This document shows, one piece after another, positions 8,571 through 17,383 of a DNA stretch of 64,000 nt (its first letter is position 1; the number at the start of each line of letters is the position of its first letter). The stretch covers positions 124,001 to 188,000 of the forward strand of contig NZ_JAOUSF010000005.1 in the NCBI RefSeq assembly GCF_025660475.1, given 5' to 3'. This DNA comes from Perspicuibacillus lycopersici. GTDB taxonomy: Bacteria > Bacillota > Bacilli > Bacillales > Caldibacillaceae. The notes below the pieces were generated by a model. It made no database searches, was not told the DNA's origin, and was given only the letters and a program-made list of their open reading frames with translations. A program made the translations under genes and the position numbers.

Positions 8571-8882
8571 TTACGCCTGGTTATCTTTTATTTGCTCCAT
8601 TAGTTTTTCTAGTACAGGCAAACTTAATTTACTTAACGATTTTTTTATTTCCTCTTCCATTTCCTTCCGGTTATTTTCACGATACTGCTCCCACCATTCC
8701 TTTAAACCTTCCGTATGATTGAGCAAGTATTCAATATCAATCACTTCTACCTCATCGTCTGATAAATATTTTAAAACCTCCGCTAACATCCGCGATAGAT
8801 TTTCTACCTCAGATTTTTCCTTTATTTCCGCTGTTGCTTCGTTATCTACTGTTTCATTTATTGGAGTAACCTTTCGTGGCAT
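8571..8882 (-). CDS. Hypothetical acidic protein (103 aa)
   Basis: Not recognised. A 103-aa, strongly charged, helical protein: acidic N-terminal half (NEATAEIKEKSEVENL; SDDEVEVIDIEYLL) and a C-terminal amphipathic helix rich in Glu/Lys. No signal peptide or membrane segment. AGGAGGGAA lies before the ATG and a terminator follows, so it is a real transcription unit. DDEVEVIDIEYLLNHTEGLKEWWEQY looks like a small protein-interaction helix bundle; no function is proposed. Confidence 0.65.
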   Translation of the reverse strand: MPRKVTPINETVDNEATAEIKEKSEVENLSRMLAEVLKYLSDDEVEVIDIEYLLNHTEGLKEWWEQYRENNRKEMEEEIKKSLSKLSLPVLEKLMEQIKDNQA

Positions 8883-8925
8883 TGTTTCCCTCCTAATAAT
8901 CCGGTATACATCATTTGATAGTATT

Positions 8926-9408
8926 TCACATATTTGACTTATGATTTATCGCCTTCGCTTCTACATAAAGGACTAATCGATAATAGAGCAATAAAATAAT
9001 TAATAGTATTGGGTCAAGAACTGCTGCATGCCAAAGCTTCCACCAACCATAATGAAAATATCCCCATGGTTTAGGAAGTATCGTAATAGCTTCATAAATA
9101 ACAAGTACTACATCCCAAATAATAATATTTAAACATTTCCTTAAAAAACTTTTTTCAAAAGGATATAAATTTAAAAACAATATATTTACTGGGGGTACGA
9201 TGAAAAAATGTGGCAAGAAACCTTGCCATTCAATTTTTTTCCCAAAATACCAATAGGCAAAATATTTAAATTCTATCATCATATCGAAACTCATTTGAAA
9301 GGCAATCGTGAACATCCATATATGAAGAATTTGGTTCCATGATAATCTTTTATTTGTTTTAAATGCGATAATATTAAATAAAATCATCGCTATTATTAGT
9401 CCAATCAT
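8926..9408 (-). CDS. CBO0543-family-like membrane protein
   Basis: 160-aa multi-pass membrane protein, about five hydrophobic segments, with KPWGYFHYGWWKLWHAAVLDPILL near the C-terminus, a pattern seen in the CBO0543 family of spore-former membrane proteins. Function unknown. It is divergently oriented from two further small membrane genes at 9608-10634, and the 200 bp between them must hold both promoters. The similar size and topology of the three products suggest related membrane proteins, but sequence identity is low. Confidence 0.65.
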   Translation of the reverse strand: MIGLIIAMILFNIIAFKTNKRLSWNQILHIWMFTIAFQMSFDMMIEFKYFAYWYFGKKIEWQGFLPHFFIVPPVNILFLNLYPFEKSFLRKCLNIIIWDVVLVIYEAITILPKPWGYFHYGWWKLWHAAVLDPILLIILLLYYRLVLYVEAKAINHKSNM

Positions 9409-9607
9409 AAATACCCTCTTCTTATTCGATAAAATGGATAATGATGTAAAAGTTTATTATTGAAACACTTATATCACTTCTTACAGAAAATAAGATTGTT
9501 TATATAGCTAATAACACATGATTAGCGTTCTATTTTTCACTGGAAATTATTCTCCAATTAAAAAACTTTAAAAATTGTGATGGAATGCCGTGAACAAGGA
9601 ATAGAAA

Positions 9608-10153
9608 ATGACCATTTTACCTATAATAACTCTATTCGATTGCACAAGGGTGATAGTATTGTTCCTTTCTTGGTTCCTTTTTGCCGTGTTGTTACTTTTC
9701 ATTTTCTTTTGCAGCTACAAGAAGAAGCTTCACATCTTTGAAATATTATTTATATGGATGATAGTGTGGATTATTACAAACTCGCTATCTTCCATTTTAT
9801 TGGTAAATCTCAAACTTATAAGTATGCCTAATGACTTCCAAAAGTTTTTGAATCATTTTTTCCAAAGAGTATTGCTCTATCCTTTAATCATTACGATTTT
9901 TTTTGATTTGTGTGTAAGAGTTAAAAATTATGTTCGTCAATCACTGCTAATCATCATATGTATCTTTCTATTATCTTTGCTTGAAAATCAATTTATATCC
10001 TTAGCTGGATTAGAGAACAAAGATTATCACATTACAGATTCAATTATCCAATGGGGATTGACAGTATTCATTACGTTACTATTGTGGATTTGGTTTAGAA
10101 AAAAAAGTCTAACGAGGGAAAACGATGATCCTGTACTTACCAGAAAAATTTGA
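9608..10153 (+). CDS. Small multi-pass membrane protein (181 aa)
   Basis: Not recognised by name. About five transmembrane segments, many Leu/Ile/Phe, short loops, and a positively charged C-terminus after the last segment (WFRKKSLTREND). AAGGAA lies 6 nt ahead of the ATG. Its last 29 bases overlap the start of the next gene in a different frame, so the two are almost certainly cotranscribed and translationally coupled. The pair is divergent to the CBO0543-like gene. Confidence 0.65.
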   Translation: MTILPIITLFDCTRVIVLFLSWFLFAVLLLFIFFCSYKKKLHIFEILFIWMIVWIITNSLSSILLVNLKLISMPNDFQKFLNHFFQRVLLYPLIITIFFDLCVRVKNYVRQSLLIIICIFLLSLLENQFISLAGLENKDYHITDSIIQWGLTVFITLLLWIWFRKKSLTRENDDPVLTRKI

Positions 10154-10634
10154 TGAAAATGAATGGACGGTTATTATCGGGGTTGTTTTAAATATACTTC
10201 TATTCAAATTTTTACCGAGACGTTTACCAAAAGAAATAATTTCGCTAATCGTTTTACTTAGCATCTCCTTTCCAACATTACTCGATCATTCAATTGCAGC
10301 AAAGTCAATTAATTTATATAATCTAAACGATATGCGGGAATACGAAATTTTCGATGTGATTTTATATGGGGTCTATCCTGCTTTTGGTTATTTATTTGTT
10401 TATTTTTTAAACTATTGGGACTTAAAAGGTATTTGGGTAGCTTTTTATATCCTCATTTGGTGTATATTTGGATATAGTATGGACTTTCTTTTAGAAAAAC
10501 TACATGTGTTTAATTTCACCGGCTGGAAATTAACCTATTCTTTACCACTATATTTAGTCGTACTTTCCTTAACGTATTTATTTTATAAGTTATTGATTTA
10601 TTATGCTGATAAAATTTCAATTGAAAGAACTTGA
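10125..10634 (+). CDS. Small multi-pass membrane protein (169 aa)
   Basis: Second gene of the overlapping pair. It begins with a soluble YLPEKFDENEW segment, then four or five membrane helices; FTGWKLTYSLPLYLVVLSLTYLFYKLL at the end resembles the Trp-rich terminal part of the CBO0543-like protein on the other side of the promoter region. Such YLP-KFDENEW starts occur in small membrane proteins of Bacillaceae of unknown role. Followed at 20 bp by a strong terminator. Confidence 0.65.
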   Translation: MILYLPEKFDENEWTVIIGVVLNILLFKFLPRRLPKEIISLIVLLSISFPTLLDHSIAAKSINLYNLNDMREYEIFDVILYGVYPAFGYLFVYFLNYWDLKGIWVAFYILIWCIFGYSMDFLLEKLHVFNFTGWKLTYSLPLYLVVLSLTYLFYKLLIYYADKISIERT

Positions 10635-10654
10635 GTAATTTAATGGGAAAACTG

Positions 10655-10704
10655 AACACGCAACAAAAAGGAATGTATCCTTTTGTTGCGTGTTTTATTT
10701 TTTT
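10655..10704 (+). terminator. Terminator of the membrane-protein pair
   Basis: Long stem AACACGCAACAAAA/TTTTGTTGCGTGTT, extended by AGGA/TCCT, followed by an ATTTTTTTT tail. Confidence 0.85.
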
Positions 10705-10777
10705 TACTTCCTTGAATGATATTACTTGTGCAGCAAAATATTGAGAACTTACAACGTAAAACAGCAACTCCAGCTTT

Positions 10778-11308
10778 CTAAAAAACTTTACCTTCAAAAA
10801 ATTTACCCATCGTGATAACATCCACATATTGATTTGGCCCAAGTTTTGCGTGTTTTATTTTCCTGCCTTCTTCAATAAATCCAAATTTTTTATATAAATG
10901 AATTGCTCGATTATTATTAGAAAATACTTCAAGCGAAATTTTTTCTAAGCTTGGATTTTCCGCTGCCCATTGGAAAAGCTTTGTGAGTAAAGAACTACCT
11001 ACCCCACCATTCGTATATTTTTCTTGAATACTAATCCCAAATATTCCTTGATGCTTGTAGCGAATTCGTGAGGAGCGTTGAAAACTTAATATACCAATGA
11101 CTTGCTGATCCAGTTCGGCAACTAGCAAAAGCCCCGTATGTTGATGCATTGCAATCCATCTTCGCTCTTCTGCTGCATTAGTAGTAAATTCTTCTAATGT
11201 AGTAGCCATAAATTGCGGATTTTCTTCTAATACTGTTCTTGTATGGGTAAGGATTTGTTCGGCATCCACAATTGTCGCCTCTCGTATAATGATGGAAGAT
11301 TTCTCCAT
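10778..11308 (-). CDS. GNAT-family N-acetyltransferase
   Basis: 176-aa single GNAT domain. N-terminal IIIREATIVDAEQIL, a central antiparallel region with GLLLVAELDQQVIGILSF, then the acetyl-CoA pyrophosphate loop region ISIQEKYTNGGVGSSLLTKLFQWA (the usual R/QxxGxG is GGVGSS) and the substrate/CoA exit segment LEVFSNNNRAIHLYKKFGFIEEGRK. Substrate not predictable; similar proteins acetylate amino acids, peptides or small amines. Single gene. Confidence 0.85.
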   Translation of the reverse strand: MEKSSIIIREATIVDAEQILTHTRTVLEENPQFMATTLEEFTTNAAEERRWIAMHQHTGLLLVAELDQQVIGILSFQRSSRIRYKHQGIFGISIQEKYTNGGVGSSLLTKLFQWAAENPSLEKISLEVFSNNNRAIHLYKKFGFIEEGRKIKHAKLGPNQYVDVITMGKFFEGKVF

Positions 11309-11537
11309 AACGCTTCACCTTCTGATATAAAAATTAAAGTTAACATAACGTTATTATAATCAACTAATAAATTTCGTTAAATCTTTCGCAGATTAAAATG
11401 AAGTTCTACATAATCAATACGAATATAATCAACAAAAGAAAAGATCTATGCACGATATCGTTCATTGCGTTTATTTTGTATGCAAAGTTGAATAATTCTT
11501 CAGTAATCGGGAACAGCGATGGTTATTCAATTTTTAA

Positions 11538-11858
11538 TCATATATTTCTCGGCATCTTCCCATCCGTTATTGTGTACAAAATTTTCCGCATCAGTGTACT
11601 TGTCGCATATAGCACAAAATATACAATGATAAATTGTACAATATATTTCACGATTGGATTTGCAATAAAATCTGCTAACCAATTGATTCCAAAGTATATA
11701 CATATGAATGCAATAAATACGGGAACAATATATGTAATGGAAACTCCCAGAAGCTGCCATTTCGTTACTTCCTTTAGTCTTGAACGATTTTTAAAAAAAT
11801 TATTAATGAGCATAAGGATGACAAAAAGAAAGAAAAAAATGTCGATCATAAGCACCAC
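11538..11858 (-). CDS. Small membrane protein (106 aa)
   Basis: Not recognised. Three transmembrane segments (roughly 4-20, 38-60 and 70-92) with a basic loop KNRSRLKEVTKW after the first. AGGGAG lies a few bases before the ATG at 11858. No partner genes nearby; 230 bp of non-coding AT-rich sequence separate it from the acetyltransferase start. Confidence 0.6.
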   Translation of the reverse strand: MVLMIDIFFFLFVILMLINNFFKNRSRLKEVTKWQLLGVSITYIVPVFIAFICIYFGINWLADFIANPIVKYIVQFIIVYFVLYATSTLMRKILYTITDGKMPRNI

Positions 11859-11956
11859 TCCCTATAATGAAAGTGAAAATTCAGTATTTTTATATCTATC
11901 ATACATGATGTTCGATTTTGTTGTCCATATTTCGTTTACAATTATTCTCTTGTAAC

Positions 11957-11991
11957 CAAAAAAGGTATGTCATTCGCATTGAATACATACC
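11957..11991 (-). terminator. Terminator of subtilase gene
   Basis: Perfect 7-bp stem GGTATGT/ACATACC followed by TTTTTTGG on the minus strand, 13 bp after the stop codon. Confidence 0.75.
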
Positions 11992-12003
11992 CATTACAGA
12001 CCT

Positions 12004-13740
12004 CTATTCGAAATAATTAGCACTCCGATTTAACATTGCTGCGATTTGTGCTCTTGTCATTTTCATTTGCGGTGAAAATTTGGTACTACTTGTACCACGA
12101 ATAACCCCCAGATTTGCAATTCTAGCAACGGCATTCGCTGACCATCCGTTCGGATCTACATCAATAAAGGGAATTGGATAGGTTTCCCCTTCTGTTACAA
12201 TATTTTTCCGAATAAAAACGCGATCCAAAATTGCCGCAAACTGTTCTCTCGTTAACACTTGCTCCGGACCAAACTTCCCATCCTCTATACCAACCATATA
12301 TTGATTTTCCGTTACAGCAATAATATCGGATATCGCCCAATAATTATTGCGAACATCTTTGTACGTATTCGAGCCTGTTGGTTGTAAGCCTAAAATTCTT
12401 GATAAAATAACAGCCGCTTGTGCCCTTGTTAGTACATCCTCTGGTGCAAAACTGGATGCAGATTTTCCTACTAACCAACCTTTTTTATAAATTGCGATTA
12501 TATCCGTTTTTGCCCAATGACTATAAATATCGGGAAAATAATACGGTGCTTGAGCTAGACCATATCCGAACAAAGAATCTCTGCCTTGCATACCTAAATC
12601 AATACTTCCTTTTTGTAGCAAGGAACGTAATTGTATATTGGTTAAATTTGGATTTGCCTCTTTTAATAACGCAACGATTCCACTGACAACCGGTGTAGCC
12701 ATGCTTGTTCCACTCATGGAAATATAACCATTATTTAAGTATGTACTAACGATATTCTCTCCTGGAGCACTAATTTCTAATGCAGAGCCAGTTGAAGAAA
12801 AAATTGCCCGCTGATTATTTTCATCTAGCGCACCAACCGCGATTGTAGAATCGAATTTTCCTGGATAATTAATTGTATCGATTTTTGTATCCTCTGTCCC
12901 ATCATTACCAGCAGCCGCTACAATTAACAGTCCGTTTTCATACGCTGCATTGATCATTCGTTCCAGTATTTGCGAGTTTACAAGCGATCCAGAGCTGATA
13001 TTTAGGATATCCATATCATTCTCGATCGACCATTGAATTGCTTCGACTAAATCCGATATATATCCGCTCCCATCAAAGTCCAATACCTTTACGGAATACA
13101 ATTGGACATCTGGAGCAATTCCAACTACCCCTATATTGTTGTTTTTCGCTGCAATTATCCCTGCTACATGCGTTCCATGCCCATTATCATCATAATAGCT
13201 TGTTGTATAATCAACGAATGATATCCCTCCTGCTACTTGTAAATCATCATGTAAAGCAATTCCGGTATCAATGACAGCTACCTTAATACCTTTTCCGGTA
13301 AAATTGCTTTGGATTGATTCTCTAAGCTTCACTCTTTCCCGATCCCAAGTAATAACTTGTGCAGGCTCAATAGTTATTTCTTTATCTCGTTCGATATAGG
13401 TAATTTCAGAACTAGTCAGAAGCATAGATAAATTTTCTCTTGGCATTACAGCAACTAACATTTGCAGCTGATTATTGTTATTGATGATTGTTCCATGAAG
13501 CTGTTTTATTTCCGTTTGGAGAACTTGCAAATTTTTATAAAAAATGGTTACCCGGATTTGCTCATCATTCGAATTTTGTTCATTTTGTGCTTGATTCGTT
13601 ATTGGTGCAGCTTGCATAGATGCGTACACAGGTTGTGACTTATGCAAAATTGCTTCGTTTGTTTTAAAAATATTTATTTCATTCTGTAGGTAGGAAAAAA
13701 AGAAAAAAATAATGCTAATGAATAAAAAAAATATTTTCAT
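12004..13740 (-). CDS. Subtilisin-family (S8) serine protease with C-terminal SLH domains
   Basis: 578-aa secreted, wall-bound protease. Signal peptide about 1-18, an inhibitor-I9-like propeptide (about 60-120, QIRVTIFYKN to TYIERDKE), then the S8 catalytic domain with triad D158 (AVIDTG), H188 (NGHGTHVAG) and S346 (SGTSMATP) plus oxyanion N279 (AAAGND). From about 413 three SLH repeats follow, each with FxDI/V...HWA-like and TRAQ/TREQ motifs, which bind pyruvylated secondary cell-wall polymer. The enzyme should therefore stay on the cell surface. All catalytic residues are present. Monocistronic with its own terminator; a repeat element lies upstream. Confidence 0.93.
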   Translation of the reverse strand: MKIFFLFISIIFFFFSYLQNEINIFKTNEAILHKSQPVYASMQAAPITNQAQNEQNSNDEQIRVTIFYKNLQVLQTEIKQLHGTIINNNNQLQMLVAVMPRENLSMLLTSSEITYIERDKEITIEPAQVITWDRERVKLRESIQSNFTGKGIKVAVIDTGIALHDDLQVAGGISFVDYTTSYYDDNGHGTHVAGIIAAKNNNIGVVGIAPDVQLYSVKVLDFDGSGYISDLVEAIQWSIENDMDILNISSGSLVNSQILERMINAAYENGLLIVAAAGNDGTEDTKIDTINYPGKFDSTIAVGALDENNQRAIFSSTGSALEISAPGENIVSTYLNNGYISMSGTSMATPVVSGIVALLKEANPNLTNIQLRSLLQKGSIDLGMQGRDSLFGYGLAQAPYYFPDIYSHWAKTDIIAIYKKGWLVGKSASSFAPEDVLTRAQAAVILSRILGLQPTGSNTYKDVRNNYWAISDIIAVTENQYMVGIEDGKFGPEQVLTREQFAAILDRVFIRKNIVTEGETYPIPFIDVDPNGWSANAVARIANLGVIRGTSSTKFSPQMKMTRAQIAAMLNRSANYFE

Positions 13741-13846
13741 GCATTCACCAAACCTTCTCTTGATAGCACGGAGTTGATATTGCTATTTTTCCATGCAATA
13801 CTCTGCTTTTAGTTTGGTGAATACAATAAAAAATTATTACAAAAAA

Positions 13847-14077
13847 GAGGCTGGGACATAACAATTGATGTTTAAATGTAAGACGAACAATAATTCGGAT
13901 AGCGGAGGAAATATACGTAGACTCCTGCGGGAAAAGCATGAGCCGAAGACCCCGCACGAAGCGTAGCGGAGGAGGATAAGGCAATGCCCGCGGAAAGCGA
14001 AGTATATTTCCGGAGCGAATTTACCTACTTAACTTTGTTCGGATTCTCTTACATAAAAATACTTTTGTCCCAGCCTC
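13847..14077. repeat. 231-bp inverted-repeat element, copy 1 (GAGGCTGGGACA ends)
   Basis: Bounded by perfect 12-bp inverted ends GAGGCTGGGACA/TGTCCCAGCCTC and internally self-complementary (GGAGGAAATATAC...GTATATTTCCGGAG; GACTCCTGCGGG...CCCGCGG), so it can fold into one long cruciform. A second copy in opposite orientation lies at 33192-33421 and is nearly identical over most of its length. It sits between the subtilase promoter side and the PfpI gene end. Short palindromic elements of this type are common in Bacillaceae genomes; a mobility gene is not present. Confidence 0.85.
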
Positions 14078-14088
14078 AATTCAAAAAA

Positions 14089-14610
14089 CTACTTTGCTAA
14101 AACAGCTATAAACTCCCGCATATAATCCGGTAAATCTGGTGGTCTTCTTGCAGAAATAATGTGGCCATCTACAACTGCTGGCTCATCAACCCATGTTGCC
14201 CCTGCATTTGTCATATCGTCCTTAATCCCCGGTGTGCTTGTCACTGTTCTGCCTTGCAAAATATTTGCAGATATTAGCACCCATCCGGCATGACATATTT
14301 GCCCGATTGGTTTCTGCCTTTCATCCATGGAACGAACCATTTCTTTTACTTCCGTAAATCTCCTCAATAAATCAGGTGACCACCCACCAGGTACTAAAAT
14401 TGCATCATAATCATTTGGATCAATATCTGCAAAAGCATAATCAGAAGTAATGGGAACACCATATTTTCCTATATATTTTTCTCCCGCATTTTCCCCGACA
14501 ATAGCAACAGATGCTCCTTCTTCTCTTAGCCGAAGCACTGGGTACCATAATTCTAAATCCTCGAAATCATTACTGACTAATTGAATTACTTTCTTACCTG
14601 AAAGTTTCAT
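14089..14610 (-). CDS. DJ-1/PfpI-family protein (class I glutamine-amidotransferase-like)
   Basis: 173 aa with the PfpI/YraA/YfkM pattern: KVIQLVSNDFEDLELWYPVLRLREEGASV (the acidic E of the active site at about 18), DAILVPGGWSPDLLRR, the nucleophile elbow IGQICHAGWVLISANIL with Cys about 106 followed by His, and VDGHIISARRPPDLPDYMREFIA. The Cys-His pair is intact. In Bacillus such proteins are general-stress proteins linked to deglycase, glyoxalase III or protease/chaperone activity; which applies is uncertain. Good ribosome site AGGAGGTT upstream; 11 bp from the repeat element downstream. Confidence 0.88.
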   Translation of the reverse strand: MKLSGKKVIQLVSNDFEDLELWYPVLRLREEGASVAIVGENAGEKYIGKYGVPITSDYAFADIDPNDYDAILVPGGWSPDLLRRFTEVKEMVRSMDERQKPIGQICHAGWVLISANILQGRTVTSTPGIKDDMTNAGATWVDEPAVVDGHIISARRPPDLPDYMREFIAVLAK

Positions 14611-14849
14611 AAGTATAACCTCCTGTATTTACTATAAATCTCATTCTATTTTATTGTTTTGAAAATTGCTGTGGTAATTTAGCCTTCTCTTTATGATGGC
14701 ATTAATTGCCAATGGTTTGCAAGGAAAACACAAAATTCCAAAACACGAAATATTTCAAAAATAGCATGCAATCTAAAGGAAATATGCTTAAAATAAATAC
14801 AACAATGTTTTCCTTTTATCCATCGCACACGAAAGGAGGATTGAAGTTT

Positions 14850-15299
14850 ATGAAGACTATAGAATTAATGTTTGACCATCTGTATTGGGCGAATCAAAGT
14901 ATGCTTAGTGCTTTAATAGCATTAGATAATATCCCTTTGGAGGCACTACGAATATATTCTCATCTATTATTAGCTGAAAAGGTTTGGTACAATCGCTTAC
15001 AAAAAAATGATAGGACAAATACTCCGATCTGGAGCGATTTATCGATTGCCCAATGTGCCAAATTGATGGAAGAAAACACTAATAATTATCGCTATTACAT
15101 TACAAATCTAACGCAAACAGATCTCCACCAGTTGATTACTTATAGAAATAGTAAACAAGAAGAATTTACAACTTCCATTCATGATATTCTTACACACGTT
15201 GCACTTCACGGACAGTACCACCGAGGACAAATAAACAAACTCCTTCGTATATATAACGAGGAGCCAATTAATGTTGATTTTATTACATTTGTTAGATAA
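14850..15299 (+). CDS. DinB-family protein (metal-dependent, four-helix bundle)
   Basis: 149-aa DinB/YfiT-like protein. The helix-bundle His triad is visible: YSHLLLAEKVWYNRL in the second helix and ILTHVALHGQYHRGQINKLL (HxxxHxxxH type) in the last. Such proteins bind a divalent metal; roles include thiol transfer (bacillithiol S-transferases) and DNA-damage-induced functions. The start at ATG 14850 is fixed by AAAGGAGG 10 nt upstream; the longer open frame upstream (to 14706) has no ribosome site. Confidence 0.85.
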   Translation: MKTIELMFDHLYWANQSMLSALIALDNIPLEALRIYSHLLLAEKVWYNRLQKNDRTNTPIWSDLSIAQCAKLMEENTNNYRYYITNLTQTDLHQLITYRNSKQEEFTTSIHDILTHVALHGQYHRGQINKLLRIYNEEPINVDFITFVR

Positions 15300-15648
15300 T
15301 TTACTACAGTACATGCTATATTTATAAATTTGTTATAGTATTTCTTTTATGATTGAAGTAACTTTTCTAAAAAAATTAATTTTCTTAAAAAAATCTTTTC
15401 CTGTGTAATAAATTTTGGCTGTTTTCTAAAGAATGTTGATATTTCATGCATTGGTTTTTAGATGAACGCTGAACAGACAGACTACACGAATACTCCCGCA
15501 GGAAAGCGGAGTGTATTCTGTCTGTGGTCTTTTTAGAAGGCTGTTTTCGTAAACTTTGTTGCTCTTTGAATAAACAAGGATAATTTTCATTTTTTTGGTA
15601 TAATGATACATATGTTTATCAAACAGTAGTAAAGAGGGAGAGAATGCA

Positions 15649-16314
15649 TTGTTAAAGTCACTTATTTTTGATATGGATGGGACTCTATTTCAAACAGATA
15701 AAATATTGGAATTATCACTTGACGATACTTTTAACCACTTACGGTCACTAAATTTATGGGATGCAAGTACGCCTATTGATAAATACCGTCAAATAATGGG
15801 TGTACCCTTACCAAAAGTTTGGGAAGCATTGTTACCTAATCACTCAAATGAGGTAAGAAAACAAACTGATGCCTATTTTCTAGAAAGGTTAATTGAAAAC
15901 ATAAGCAGTGGAAAAGGGGCTTTATATCCAAATGTAAAGGAAATTTTCAGTTATTTAAAAGAAAATAATTATTCAATTTACATAGCAAGTAATGGATTAG
16001 TGGAATATTTACAAGCAATTGTGAGTTATTATCATTTGGATAGTTGGGTTACAGAAACCTTTAGCATTCAACAAATCCAAACGCTCGATAAAGGTGATTT
16101 AGTCAAAAAAATCATAAAAAAATACGACATCACAAATGCAGCAGTGGTCGGCGACCGTCTATCTGATATAAATGCAGCTAAAGATAATGGGTTAATTGCA
16201 ATTGGATGTAACTTTGATTTTGCACAAGAAGATGAACTAGCTCAGGCTGATTTTGTAATAGATGATTTAATTGAGCTAAAAACAATATTACCGACATCGC
16301 ATCTTTTGAAGTAA
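15649..16314 (+). CDS. HAD-superfamily hydrolase (passenger gene of transposon)
   Basis: 221 aa, PpaX/phosphoglycolate-phosphatase-like HAD. Motif I is FDMDGTLF (both Asp near residues 8 and 10), an alpha-helical cap follows, motif II is IASNG, the motif III Lys lies in DKGDLVKKI, and motif IV is VVGDRLSDINAA. All catalytic positions are intact, so it should be an active phosphatase or phosphonatase-type enzyme, substrate unknown. Start is TTG 15649 with AGAGGGAG upstream; an ATG five bases earlier is out of frame and stops at once. It lies wholly between the ends of the transposon and is convergent with the transposase. Confidence 0.85.
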   Translation: MLKSLIFDMDGTLFQTDKILELSLDDTFNHLRSLNLWDASTPIDKYRQIMGVPLPKVWEALLPNHSNEVRKQTDAYFLERLIENISSGKGALYPNVKEIFSYLKENNYSIYIASNGLVEYLQAIVSYYHLDSWVTETFSIQQIQTLDKGDLVKKIIKKYDITNAAVVGDRLSDINAAKDNGLIAIGCNFDFAQEDELAQADFVIDDLIELKTILPTSHLLK

Positions 16315-16339
16315 TGTAGCTTTGATAGGATAAGAATTA

Positions 16340-16372
16340 AGCCGTTTCTTTAATGAAATGGCTCTTTTTTTA
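16340..16372 (+). terminator. Terminator after the HAD gene
   Basis: AGCCGTTTC/GAAATGGCT stem with a 6-nt loop, then seven T. It overlaps the last codon of the convergent transposase gene. Confidence 0.75.
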
Positions 16373-17383
16373 TATCTCACGCAAATATTTTACTGTGATG
16401 ATATTTGAGTTTTGACAAGCACTGAGGAGCATTTGATTAATCCGTTCTTTATCTTCAATTTTCTTGCTTTTTTGAAGAAAACTAAACCAATAAAGATAGT
16501 TGTCCAGATATTTGGTTGCAACTCCTCGTAACCTATCCATCCAGTCCTTTAACCGTTTGTGATAATTGTTGACGTTATTCAAATGGTAAATGCCCTTTTT
16601 GACATATCCTTCTTTACTAAGATTAATCGGTTCGTGTTTAAGCGACTTAATTAAGGAGAATTTTTTATAATTCGTAGCTGTATCTGTACATAACAAAGAA
16701 GACGGGTCAATATAATTTCCGATAACCGCATCTATTTCTTCTGCCCGAACACGACCCGTTCCTGCCTTTTGTGCTATTACCTGACCATTGCGGTCCTGAG
16801 CCACCACAACAGCGATTTTAAGGTTGCTAATTCCTCTCTTCTTGTCTCTTCCTCCTCGTTTCTTGGGTTTTCTGTCTAGGGTTCTTCGTCCTTTTAAAGA
16901 CTCCTTAAAAAAGGTTTCATCGCTTTCGACAATTCCTTTTAATATTTGAAACCCCATTGAGCGAAGAGAAAACAATATTTTATGTCTCCAATAAAATGCG
17001 GTAGATAGATGGATTTTTAGTTTTTTAGCAATCTTGGGTAAAGTGAACCCTTCAACCATCAATTGGAAATATTTTGCCCACTTTCCAAGATAACGAGTTC
17101 CTGATAGTGGGGTATTGGTTAAATCATTGAAAGACTTGCCGCAGTCTCGGCAAAGGTATCTTTGTCTCCCTCTATACGTTCCATTCCGTTTCACCTTTAC
17201 ACTACCGCAATGGACACAACCTAACCCTTCTTTGAAGCGTGTTTCTCTGATTGTGGTAAAAGCTTCTGTGATAATTCTCTCTTCTTCAGAAAAGAAATCT
17301 TCTTTTAAATGTTTAAATAATCTAATTTGCTCGTGTTTAGGCAAGTCCAAAAAGTCAGCATATACGTCTTTCCACATTCCCAA
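16370..17383 (-). CDS. IS1595-family transposase (ISXO2-like DDE domain)
   Basis: 337 aa. The N-terminal zinc ribbon has C56-x2-C59 (CVHCGSVKVKRNG) and CRDCGKSF; a helix-turn-helix follows (FTLPKIAKKLKIHLSTAFYWRHKIL). The catalytic domain has first Asp in VESDETFF, second Asp in CTDTATNYKKF and the third site NNVNNYHKRLKDWM, which reads as the N(E)...K form found in part of the family. Length is complete and no frameshift is seen, so the transposase is probably active. Start ATG with AGGAGGGGA upstream. Immediately inside the transposon right end. Confidence 0.92.
   Translation of the reverse strand: MGMWKDVYADFLDLPKHEQIRLFKHLKEDFFSEEERIITEAFTTIRETRFKEGLGCVHCGSVKVKRNGTYRGRQRYLCRDCGKSFNDLTNTPLSGTRYLGKWAKYFQLMVEGFTLPKIAKKLKIHLSTAFYWRHKILFSLRSMGFQILKGIVESDETFFKESLKGRRTLDRKPKKRGGRDKKRGISNLKIAVVVAQDRNGQVIAQKAGTGRVRAEEIDAVIGNYIDPSSLLCTDTATNYKKFSLIKSLKHEPINLSKEGYVKKGIYHLNNVNNYHKRLKDWMDRLRGVATKYLDNYLYWFSFLQKSKKIEDKERINQMLLSACQNSNIITVKYLREI

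Noticed and set aside
13745-13984. 79-aa open frame within the 231-bp repeat
   Set aside because: Arises from the palindromic repeat; the same kind of frame appears in copy 2 and no ribosome site is present.
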